64,000 nt of DNA from Mugil cephalus. Taxonomy: Eukaryota > Chordata > Actinopteri > Mugiliformes > Mugilidae. The stretch spans positions 11,274,001 through 11,338,000 of the forward strand of contig NC_061772.1 in assembly GCF_022458985.1 (NCBI RefSeq). Reading direction: 5' to 3'. Numbering within the stretch: the first letter of the stretch is position 1; each line of letters opens with the position of its first letter. Shown here piece after piece: positions 1-11,173 of the stretch. The notes below the pieces were generated by a model, which was not told where the DNA came from, ran no database searches, and was given only the letters and a program-made list of their open reading frames with translations. The translations under genes and the position numbers were made by a program.

Positions 1-1083
1 GAGCTACATGTGGGTCGGCAAGTGCACAATTAGCAGAATAAGAGCCTGTAAAGCTGATGCTGTTCCAGGGCTGCAGTATGTTGAAAAATGTTAGAGCCGC
101 CTTGTGTTGAGTGGCTTTGCGTGAGAAAGGGATCAATGATTGTGTGACTGTATCTCGGTGTGTATGTTTAGTGTGAAGTTGGGCTTAGCATCTCTCACCA
201 GTCGCACATGCAGGTTCTCAGCCTGGGTCATGGGTTCAGATTAAGACCATAAGACGTGGATAACCTATATTTATTATTTGCTGAACAGAGAGGCGCTTCA
301 CACACACTGATGGTAGATCACAGCATGGGATCCATACAATAGGTCACACAGGCAGTGGAGGGCGTCCAGAGAGAGGTACACAACACATCAGGGGATTATT
401 AGACTTGGTATGCCAGAGAGGGTCGAGAATTTCATGAAATTGTGGAAGGACTGGAAGAAAGAAGCAACAGATTTGAGATAGAAACATGAACATGGCACTG
501 TTCCATGATGACACTGTGGGCTTTGCATGGAAATATTACTAAAATAATCACGTTTCAAGCATGTTCTTTAAAAAAAAAAAAAAAAAAAAGATGGCATAAA
601 GCAGGTGTTACTGACTGTTACTGTCTATTGTCCTAGCTCACTGTCAACATAACTATGTTAGGGAATCACTAATCCATATGAAACCCTGTATTACTATATG
701 AGCAGCGGCCTACAGAGCAGCATTTGAGATTTGAAAATCTCTCAAATCTCTCCTCAGTAGGCATTGTGAGGCAGGATAAGCAGTGGCAGCAGCTATGTAG
801 ATGGGGACAGTGTGCCAAAATCCAGCACCAGGCAGTGCCTTTGTTCTGTGCATAAATAAATGATTGCTTCATTTGGACTGGCAGCTTCAATAGACTCCGC
901 CACAATAAGCAGGATAATCAAGAGTTCAGCTGAAATAAACAGGAACTTTTAAACTGAATGAGGACCTGTCTCTCCTCTGCAGAGTGAATAGGGTAATCAG
1001 CCTCTTCAGATGCATTGAACGCCACTCTCTCACCCACCCACACACACACACACGCGCACACACACACACACGCGCACACACAC

Positions 1084-1114
<31 letters not shown>

Positions 1115-4100
1115 GCACTGAAGCAACCAAGCCATCACACGCTCACAAAAACACACCTCTATAAAACCTGATTCTCTCTTATTTGTATTCACATGCACAC
1201 AAAGTAAAAAAACAAAACAAAAAACACAACAGAGCAGACCACACTTGAACTCTCCAGATTTGGCACGCACACACACTTTCTGTTGTGGGGACCTGGTGGC
1301 CCCAGGGTGGCCTTTCTTAAACAGAGCAGGGTCTTATTTTGAAGGACAGGAACCCATGGTGAGAGAAACACAAACAGCGGAGACAGTGGAGTCTAAAGAC
1401 TTTACACAACCTGTCACTCCGTCAGTATTTCCCTCCATTTAGTTTCTGACATTCTTCTTCTTCTGCTCTACTGCCCCACTCATTTTCTTCTTCTGACACA
1501 TCACCCCCTTTTCCTCCTGTTCTTTTTGTGACCCCAAAGGATTAATCCATCTCCCTCTACAACAAATAAATATCAGAATCTACTATTCTCCCAGGGCGTT
1601 ACACATATAAAGTGCAGTATCAATTAAACGATTTCCATAAACAAAAACAAGAAGACAAACTGGATTTTTTTTTGCATTTACAGAACTAACAGTACATTTC
1701 AAATGGACTCCCTTTGTATAGTGGGTGGTCTTGTGGGTGGATGTGTAAAGCTCTTACAAATCTTTATACAGTAATTATGCATTCAAGACCTGAAAGTTTA
1801 TTATATTCCATTACACCATTTTTAAACTACGCTTTCCAGCCAACAGCAGGTCATGTGACACCTTGAAAGGAGCAAAGTCCTACATAAGACACACGTTACT
1901 ATTATTATACAAGTCTTGTAAGGTAATTTAAAGAGGCTCATGTAGCAACACCAAAAAGAACTATGAATTTGAAAATTTAAGATTGCGATTAAGTAGAATC
2001 GCAATTCTCCCTGTTGTTGGAGATTTTCAAAGAGAAATTCAAAAGCTTTTTTTTTGCGGTACAGCAAATAAATGCAATGCCGTGCAAAGACTTCAGAAAG
2101 AGAATGTGTGTCTGTGATTGCTGTGCTTCAGCAGCCGAAAAGCTGAAACTCAGACTGTGCACCTTCTAATGCTGCATTAGCTCCAGCGTCTTTTATCACT
2201 AATACATAAAAACTGTCAGCATTGCCTCATAAATGTAAGTGACTCCATAAAAGAAATGTAATTACAGATTAGCTGCATACACACAAGGTTGGTTTCATAA
2301 GACTCAGGTTACTGCAGAACATCAAATTACCAATAACGTGATTTTGCAGCAGCCTTGAAAACGCAGTGAAAATGTCTTTCACTCAAGGTTTCTAAAGCTA
2401 TAACATAAATAACAACGACTTTGCCGGGATTGTCCAGGCAAACTCAATGAATTATTTTAATTTTAACTATGGCAATATAAAGCCTGAAGAAAATGGTTAA
2501 ATCAAAAGCTCTCTGACATGAAAAATATTCCAGAGAATGAATTTATGCAACAAAAACAGCTTTGACCAATTTGCAAAAAGGTAAAATGTTGATTTTTAAC
2601 CTTAACTTTGAATGCCTTTTCTCTAACTTGCATAAAAGCAAAGAGACATCAGGCACAGTGACTCTTGCATCGTGACATACAGTATGTCATTCAAATACAA
2701 GCTATATAAATATATAATATAATTTCCGGAGAACGACTGCTTCAGAAATAATCTTTACTTGAAAGAGACAGCTGACTTTGTTAAAGCCATACGAACAGTT
2801 CTCGTTTCTTAGCGCAGATACACAACCCCAGTGATGTCATACGTCTAAATCTCTGTGCCTAACATGCATAGACCTCCATGTACATCCTCTGGGAACCATT
2901 TTACACTGGGGCAGATGGACCGTACAGATCGTATTCCTACGCGACAGCATAGACACAAAAGCATGGCGACATGGAAGCGTACAAAGAAACATTTCCAATT
3001 TTCACTAGTTACACCATCTCCCATTTTAAATTCAACCCCCCTCTCCTTCCACCTTCTCCCTCTCATGTTTCAGTCTTTCTCACCCTCTTCGCTCAGGTTT
3101 AATTGACTATTGTGGCAGATGGGGGCGGTCGATGGTCTGTGGGAATCAATGTCATCATTGTGAAACTGAGTGAGAGATTAACAGCTAGTTAGCACCAGCG
3201 AGAGATGACAGCTGGCAGCGCCACTGCCTGCCTCACTCTCTCTCGCCCACGCACACACGGGAAGTACTAGAGAGCAGTTAGCCAGGTTAGCCTTTAGCCA
3301 GGTTCAGTAGAGAAAAAATACTGCTCAGTATTTTAAGCTTGTTACTGAAGAGACACAGAGTAAACGTGGTCTAGTATGTAAATCATGCACACTTACGCTC
3401 TGGGATTAGCTTGACATTTAAAAGGAAAAAAAAAAGGCAAGACTTCCAGTATCAGTCAAAACTGAGAACTCACCAGGGGCACAGCAGCATGCCACTTCAA
3501 ACGAACCAGGGTTTAAAATGTTTTTAAATCCAGGCCATGAAATGATGTCTCAACCTATGATTTCCAGAAACCTGACAACAAAAATAAACGTAGCGTGACA
3601 GCTCACTACAATGGTCTATCTACTTTGCAAGAAAGTCAAGACGCGAAACCTTTATCACTGAAGCAGAGCAAACATTCATCATGTGATCTTACCCAAAAAG
3701 TGACTACAACAGCTGCTCAAAACAGCCCTGGTTTCATTAAGGCATTTGAATAGCTTTACGCTGAACCGGCAGCAGTTGTTTATTTTGCATTTCTTACCAG
3801 AAAGATGTCCCACAATAAACAGCAGAGAAAAACTATTTAATGCATGAGCCAGTCTGCAAAACACTTTTAGGCTTTAACAGAATCCAGAATTGGCCCCATT
3901 AAGTGTGTCTTTGTTAAAAATGATCTCCTTGTATGGAGGCACTAAAACCGTAGCAGTGTAACATTTAACACAAGCGTTGTGCAGGTGCTGACATTCTTCC
4001 AGACCAAAATGATCCATTATGATTTGCAAGGTCAAGTTCACTCTTCACACACACTTTTGTGTTTCCTACATGTCTATGAGCTCAAACTTCTTGAAAAGAT

Positions 4101-6855
4101 CGAGCACACAGTGTCAGACTCTCTGTGTTCGAGACAAGGAACATGCACATTTAACCCAGCTGTGCCTCTGGACAGCTGCTCAGAGCACGGCTCCAACATC
4201 GTGAAGGTTCAGCTGATATTGCTATGACACAAATGGCACATAATTTATCAGCCAAGAAGGCTGAAAGATATACAACGCAGAGACATCGGACATGGTTAAC
4301 TATAAGTGTTGTGCTCGTCTGTATACTATAATAATACACAATATACTTCCTGATCAATAAATTTAGCAGATTAAGTCAACAACAGATAATTTCCTAATGA
4401 CAATACTTGGGATACATCTAAATGTAAAGAACGGGATGATATAGCTTCAAATAAATGTGAAATCATACCCACACACAAACACGCACACACAAAGTTGGTA
4501 TTATGCAGCCAGTGCTATTGAGAGATATTATTAAATTTCCTCCAGGGTTCCCACCAGGACTACCACGCCTGGTCAAAGCAGACCAGAGCAGGAAACCTAA
4601 AAGCACTCATGCTGCTACACAACCATCTCCAGAAAGCTGTCTCTTCCACGACTAGAGGGACCGAGGGTGTAAGTTACTTGGCTCCTTCTTCATCTAGGTC
4701 AAATCAAGTTCAACAACAGACGTTTCTTACAGTCCTTGACACAGCGTGTTTTGACAAGACACTGGGGAGTTGACTGATATGAACATTTGCATGGTCCTGC
4801 GACTATAGGACTGCTAGCATCCACTGAAAACACACGGAGCAATTTCAAAAATACATCCATGTCCATTTAAAACAACGCTGTGTATCCTCAATACTTCTAT
4901 TTTGTTGAAGGGAAATACTAATATTTTAAAAGCAGTGATCCTTAAAGTCTAATGCACTGCTTATTTTGACACAGAAATTCATTTTTTTTTTAAGCATGCA
5001 GAGCAAGGAGGAGAAATTTAGATTGATATTGTAGTTGACATTCATCTGATTTGGACATGGGAAAATATTAACTAAATATGAACTGAAAATCAAAAAACCT
5101 CTAGATTAAACATGCGAACCAACATCGGCCTGGTCCAGATCATCTGCTTTTCAACAGGAGTAATTTAATATGCCAACTGTAAACAGCTGGAGGCAGATTT
5201 AATTCAACTGATTGTATCCGTTACCCTTCTGTGGATCATAAACCACAGTTGCATGGTAGTCAAAACGTGGGTAAAACTATGTCATCCAGCATGCGGATGA
5301 AAGAAGAGACAGAAACAGGACCACGGATCTGAGCAGTAACACAAATCATCAATCTAGATTTCACCTAAAAAAAACTAAGCGTGTCTATGAGGATTTTTTC
5401 CTTTGTTTGTATAGTTAGTTTACAGTAAATGCTATTATAGTAATTATGGAATTACATCTCCTGCTGCATTTTAGTACAACTAACACACCCAATGATGTCA
5501 ACATCACACAAACAGACCATACATTGCTGGTGGTATTAAAAAAAAATACTCAAATTGGTAATTACAGTCCGGTTATCGAGCAACACCTTGCTCTAGGCTC
5601 TTTCTCAGTCTCCAGGGAGTAACAAAGGAGTAGGAAAGAGAGGTAACACGATACAGATGGATAGTGTGTGTCTGCTATTGCACTCAGACAGTGAGTAACA
5701 AAGTACTTTTCTCCTTCTGCAGCCTAAAACCAATGCTCTTACACAGAAACACATTTCTCCGAAACCATCAATCACACAAGCACCTCACTGAAATAAATTT
5801 TGCTCCCTCTGCTGCTGATTCAATGGCACCTACTGTCTGTCAGCTACTACTCAAATTCAAAAAAAAAGAGGAGCTCTCAGGTTAGCACATACACATTCAC
5901 GTGTGTCTGCACAAGACAGTAACATGCAGTGCGAAGATGAAGCTGTAACACGAGGAAGGTGGATTAAATATCACCCTTTCTCAGCTGTTACACTGCAACA
6001 GTTAACTGCTTGATATTCTACGCCTGCGGCTTTGCGTAGCCTGGGCATTTAGAGGTAATGTTTTTAAAGAGCAACACATTTCCGTCCCAGTGTAAAACAA
6101 GGCCGCAGCCTTGTTTCTGTGCAAACCATTTCAGCGTACATATGTATGGGTTATTTGCATAAGTCGGCTGTGAGCTTGCATAGTGCTCTGCTGCAAATAT
6201 AATCATATGATTTGACAGTAATTACTCACACCGCGTACAAATTACAAGACTACTATGATATAGTAAATAAATCAATTCTTTTCCTGGGAATAACTTCAGA
6301 TTTTCAGACAGGGGCAGAAAACTGTGCAAGAGAAAAGGACATCTATAAGAAGCTGGTTAGCTTGCTGCCTCCTGACTCTGGATTAACAGCAGAACACCGA
6401 TGTAAGGCTGGAGAAAGCTTACTAAATGTAAATTAATTCAGGCTACACCAATGAGAAAGCAATGTGTCACAACCTTAGCAAAAAAATGTTTGTTGTGACA
6501 TTTCCACTGCAGATGGAATTATATCTGAGCTAGCCAAACACCACCTAAGGCGCTGACACGGTGTCTTTACACCGTATGTGAAATCCTTTTGTCCTTGGCA
6601 GGTGCATGACACCACAATGTGAAACTCTGCAGGCGGTTGCTTTGTAGTTGTTTACCATTTCTGTCCCACGTCACCAAGACAAATATCTATGCATTTTTTT
6701 TTTTTTTTATATAAAAGTCCTCAAAAACATTTCAGTACAATTTAGAAACAAAAACACATAGCTCCACCTCTTCCTCATTGGAGCAGCTATTCAATTTCTC
6801 CCTGAAACGCACACAATTCAAGCGCCACCTGAACAACACTACACGAACGACCTAC
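1..6855 (-). other. fzd3: fzd3 intron (first coding intron, incomplete at left edge)
   Basis: This stretch lies downstream, on the minus strand, of the fzd3 first coding exon, so it should be intron. I looked on the minus strand for the next frizzled exon, which should begin with the residues following ALAME in the cysteine-rich domain, and for the seven-helix exon. Neither is visible, so the intron is at least 6.8 kb. The contents seen are a 20-base A run (570–589), a (CA)n tract (1039–1114), a T run near 6693–6708 and otherwise AT-rich unique sequence. No coding exon is supported on either strand. Confidence 0.7.
1039..1114 (+). repeat. (CA)n microsatellite
   Basis: A CA tract with CG interruptions in the fzd3 intron. 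Confidence 0.95.
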
Positions 6856-7089
6856 CTCCATCGCTAGTGCGGCTGTTTGCTGGTCGTAGTGATTCAGGAG
6901 ATTGGGCATGAAGGTGGTGTTGTAAGGCAGATCCTGGCACATTCTCAGTCTGATGGGCTCACAGCTAAACTCGCTGTGGCTTTCTATGTACTCCATATGG
7001 ATGGACAGTGTGGGTGTAACCAGGGAGAAGAGGACAAGAAAGAGAGGCGTGAAGACATAACAAACGGGGCATTTTCGCCTGCAGTCCAT
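6856..7089 (-). CDS. fzd3: Frizzled-3, first coding exon (partial gene)
   Basis: This exon encodes the first 78 residues of a Frizzled receptor, the seven-pass membrane receptor for Wnt ligands. FZD3 acts mainly in planar cell polarity and axon guidance. The start ATG (7089–7087) is followed by a charged MDCRRK stretch, a hydrophobic signal peptide (about residues 8–24) and the start of the extracellular cysteine-rich domain. CEPIRLRMCQDLPYNTTF and MPNLLNHYDQQTAALAM (about residues 43–77) match FZD3 much better than FZD6 or other frizzleds. The NTT sequon is the conserved N-glycosylation site. The exon ends in phase 0 after ATG GAG at a good donor (GTAGGT). The frame stays open upstream to about 7296, but MDCRRK is chosen because the signal peptide follows it directly. 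The rest of the gene is left of the window. Teleosts can carry two fzd3 copies; which one this is cannot be told from one exon. Confidence 0.88.
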
Positions 7090-7695
7090 GGCTGTAGTTT
7101 CTGTAAACCTGCCTCTGATCCATCCTCTTCCAACAGGTGTTTGCATCTTAATGTTGGTCATTTCTCCACAGGGTCTCAAATTGATGACACTATAATCTCC
7201 TAGACAGACCCGCGGTACTGAGCATTTGAAGATAATGAGTCCATTTTCAATGTCAGTGGTGGTGGTAAAAGCAATAAATCCACGAGGCAGGTACACTCTC
7301 TGGTGTGGTGCAGGTCCAGTTTATTAGCAAGCTCTGAATCGACCTGCTCTTTGTCAGTCTTCAGCAACCATTGTAGTATTTGCTTTTCATTTCGGTCTCT
7401 CGAAGAGCGCCTTCAAACGCAGTGTCTAATTGTTTATCGACACAAAAACATCATACGGTTTCTCTCCACCACCTGGTGCTTCCTTGGTCAAAAACAGCTT
7501 CCTCTTGTTCCATCCCCGGACTGAGAACATGTCCCTGGGATAATAGCCCCACCACAAGCCATCTGTTGGGAGGTGTCCTCAGGGTTTCTGTATGTCTCAG
7601 AAGAATTTCTCTGCCCACGATATGACATCATCATCCAAATGGTCTCGCCTACTCCTACAGGATCCTGTCTTCCACCGGGCCGAATCCATCGGGTC
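7090..7695 (-). other. fzd3: fzd3 5' untranslated part of exon 2
   Basis: Upstream of the fzd3 ATG on the minus strand, a plausible splice acceptor (a T-rich tract ending CCCATAG) places the exon boundary at about 7695. The roughly 600 nt between it and the ATG would then be 5' UTR. No coding homology is seen here. The boundary is inferred from splice signals alone; transcript data would be needed to confirm it. Confidence 0.4.
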
Positions 7696-8320
7696 CTATG
7701 GGTTTAAAACACAAAAAGAGGCTTAATGGTCAAAAAGGTAGCGGGGCCTTCTTTGAACTTTACTGTATGTGTTATTATCTGTGACCAGCCACACCCTCCT
7801 CCACACAAGTAAGCATGTAAGGATTAAAATATCCCATGAAATCTAAACCAGCCAAATAGGAGTAAAAGGAGGTCTCCTCTGAAAGACAGTGACAGGCTGC
7901 GTGTTACCGCTGAGCTTCCTTAGCTTCTAGCCTCAGTATCAAATGATCCTCATCTTTGAGCGTTGTGTCAGCGGGCTCGTATTACAGACTACTGACAACA
8001 CGTTCAAAGCGAACTAATGTGCCAAAGCTAATGTGAGGGCTACACCTGCGGATCCACAGACACTCCCCCTCTCTCATGTTTGTGTGAGGTTGACAGGGCA
8101 ACCGTCGCGCTCCCCTGCGATGTTTCACACTACAATGTGTTTATTTATCGAAACACTGGACTTTAGAAACGCGCCCGAAAATTACATTGTTATTATTGTT
8201 ATTAATAATAGTAGTGGTATTATTATTTAAAGCCCCAATTTATCGAGTCTTAGCGCACATGCGTCAAAGGCGACCATTAGTGTGGGGCTAACTTGTCTGT
8301 AATGATGGCACACTGCACTC

Positions 8321-8382
<62 letters not shown>
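8321..8382 (+). repeat. (AGAT)n microsatellite
   Basis: About 15 uninterrupted copies of the tetranucleotide AGAT lie inside the putative fzd3 5' UTR intron. Tracts of this purity and length are usually polymorphic. Confidence 0.97.
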
Positions 8383-8765
8383 GAGCGTTAACGTTATCAC
8401 GTTTAAAGATGAATAAAGTCAACACCTGCGCAGCCTTCAGCTCATCTGTTCACTCGACGCGGAGATAACCCGGTTTAGTTTTTGAGAAAGCTTTGAATTC
8501 ATTGAGTCATCTTCGCTGTAACTGAAGCAGGAGCCACACACGGTGACACGCCACGATTCAACAGACTATCAATCAATCAGTGTTTGTTTGTCACCGCAGT
8601 GCGTTCAGCCCAACAGCAGCAGCGGTGGTGGTGGTGGTGTTTCTGCTTTTGGGATTCCTTTAAGCTCGCATATAGGCTGTATATACATGTATTATCCCGG
8701 TCTACCTGCTGACCCCTCAGTGACATGCACAGTTAGGCTCTAACGTCATAGTAATAAACGCTTAC

Positions 8766-9010
8766 CTTGCGCGGAAAACGGCGAGCTGTCGGGGCGGTCC
8801 TCGGCTCCACCGCTCCTCTGAATGACTGCAGTACTATTACTACTACTACTACTACTACGACTACTACTGCTACCACTACTGCCTGGTCCTCTGTCCGACT
8901 GCAGTGCTTCTACTACCGCCTGCTCCTCCGACTGACTGCAGTACTTCTACCGCTGCCCGGTCCTCTGTTTGCAGCTGGTTGCCTGCAGCGTGCCACCGAC
9001 TCATCGTGAC
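8766..9010 (-). promoter_or_regulatory. fzd3: Putative fzd3 non-coding first exon and promoter
   Basis: On the minus strand a consensus donor (GCGCAAG followed by GTAAG) ends a putative exon at 8766. The region just upstream is the most CpG-rich part of the left 10 kb and includes triplet (ACT)n repeats. A CACGTGAC E-box lies at 9021–9028. This fits a non-coding first exon and CpG-type promoter for fzd3. The transcription start is not determined, so the right end is approximate. Confidence 0.45.
8834..8880 (+). repeat. Imperfect (ACT)n trinucleotide repeat
   Basis: A run of ACT triplets with a few substitutions (ACG, GCT, CCA) lies inside the CpG-rich putative fzd3 first exon. Confidence 0.9.
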
Positions 9011-9113
9011 CGCGCGCACTCACGTGACCGCGCAGAGGCACAACGAAATTGGCCCCAGGAGACGCAGGATGAGAGCTTCACGTATGACACGGACCTGTCA
9101 CTGTAGACGACTG

Positions 9114-9138
9114 CATATATATATATATATATATATAT
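9114..9138 (+). repeat. (AT)n microsatellite
   Basis: A perfect alternating AT tract just upstream of the putative fzd3 promoter. Confidence 0.95.
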
Positions 9139-11173
9139 CTCAAATATACAGCGCATACAGTACGCTAACAGATCGCCGTTCATTGGTATACTGTGAGATT
9201 ACCTAATTATAGGTTATATTCTACAATTTTTAAATATGGGGCACCCATTACATCGCACAGCAAAATACGTCCTCCAAAGTTACATTTATATGAAAAACAA
9301 AACAAACAAAACAAACAAACAAAAAAAATGAACACAATCGTGTGTTCATTTAGTGTTAGCTCTGGGAATTATATACTAATATTAAAAGAAAAAAATGACC
9401 AAAACAAAACAAACAAACAAAAAAAAAACATGTATATATTAACCTCTTTATTTCATATGCACAAACTATATCTCAATCCACCCCATCTTTGAATTTCTTA
9501 ATACGTTTGATATGCGCTTTATGTCTGTTAAGCCTATAACAAATAAAAAGGTCACAGAACAATTTCTAATTATTGTTCATTATTTTATTTGATGTTCTGA
9601 ACCGACATTTATGACTCATTAGTTAACTATGTTACAAAATAAATATTTAAATCATGACGCACTATAATATTAAGAGGAAATGTCATTAAAGTTAAACTGC
9701 CTCTGAGTTTTATATTTGCACATTTAGCCATTCTGTGATTTCAAAAATACTTACCATGTGTGGGGTCAACTCCATACATGAGATGTTGTGAGTGTAGCAG
9801 TCAACACTATGCTAATATTTATCCCTTACAGCTTCAGGATTAGTACTGTGCCATGAGTTCTTTCCACACGATTGAACAGGGCACTAGATTAACCGTTTCA
9901 TGGCTGATTTGATCTGATCTTTTCTGTCGGTGTGTGTGTGTGTGTGTGTGTGGCGGGGGCGTATATTGCAGCCGTACCATTGGCCCATATATCTACTGGT
10001 TTATCTTCCTGAAAGCACTTAGTAGTCACCCACAGTTCTAGACCAAAAGTGCACTCAATGCTAACACGGTTTTATGGAGCCTCCTTTTAATTGACACTGT
10101 TCATAGAAAGCACAGTTGATCACCATAATCTGTAAATGATAAGACGAGAACTACAGTCTGGGTGTACACAGATAAAATATTTAATCTCTTGATTTGATAA
10201 TTCCTTCAAATGTCAGAGAAAAAGCAAAACATATTCTAAAAATAAAATAATTCTGTGTGAGGGACATTTTCACAAAATTCACTCGATTCTACAACAAAGC
10301 TGACAAATAACAAAGGAGTACAATAAAAAAAAGCATATAAAATACAGCATAGTTTCTGTGGCCGTGGTGAGCTCAACGAGCCAGTGATTTACATGTGACA
10401 TGTAAATCACATGAACATGTGACTTTATAACAGAAGTTATAATTATCTGTTACCGTTTTCAGGAAGTACAGCTTAGCACATCTAATGTAGTTTGTAGCCA
10501 AATTAAATCTGCCAAGCATTAGACATGACTAGAAATAGTAGTTTATAGTAAATAATAGCATCTACCTGTTTACATGACGTGACTTCACATTATAACTGAC
10601 CCATGTACACGAGGGGCTGGAACTGGACTTTTTTTAGACATTAAACATGTCCATTAAAAGCACCTCAGATGCAATGGAGTGGTTTATCAAAAAATTTAAA
10701 AGCACTGCAATAAAAATCAAATGTCGCTGAAATAAGAGTTCATACATTCGTGATATATACATACATACATACACACATTCAGCTAAAATAAAACAGATGT
10801 TTCCTAAATGGGACATATCATATGGGACGTCTTCAAAAATAAGTGTTTCTTTGCATGAATCTTGTTTGGTATAAGCTTTCTCATATACACACACTAAATT
10901 CTAGTACCTGAACAGAAGGATGGACTGAACAGACTAAACCACTGATGGGTTTCATTGGGTATTGAAATTAGCTTTGCTCTATTCTACCCACAACTTAACT
11001 GTATGTAGCACTATGGTCCCATAAAGGAAGAGTCTGAACTGACTCCATTCCTGCCCTACATCACTGCAGCGACACTCACCTAATTCATTGTAGATACTTC
11101 AGTCTGTACACAGATGCAGTGATACCTTTGAAATGTGGCTGTGTTTGTCTGTCCTTCATGCTTTTTTGTTCGG
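9139..11173. other. Intergenic region between fzd3 and krtcap3, including the krtcap3 3' UTR
   Basis: AT-rich sequence with no supported coding exon. It holds a (TG)n tract (9930–9952) and a perfect 12-bp inverted repeat (10384–10410). The right part must include the 3' UTR of krtcap3, which is transcribed leftward. Candidate minus-strand polyadenylation signals are ATTAAA at 10185–10180 and AATAAA at 9589–9584; which one is used cannot be told from sequence. Confidence 0.6.

Noticed and set aside
1..6855. Further fzd3 exons
   Set aside because: No minus-strand frame encodes the rest of the cysteine-rich domain or the seven helices; the exons must lie left of the window.
11080..11103. Alternative krtcap3 last exon encoding TEVSTMN then stop
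   Set aside because: Splice signals are weaker, and the exon at 11245–11174 gives a better match to the mammalian tail (QLE) with a strong pyrimidine tract.
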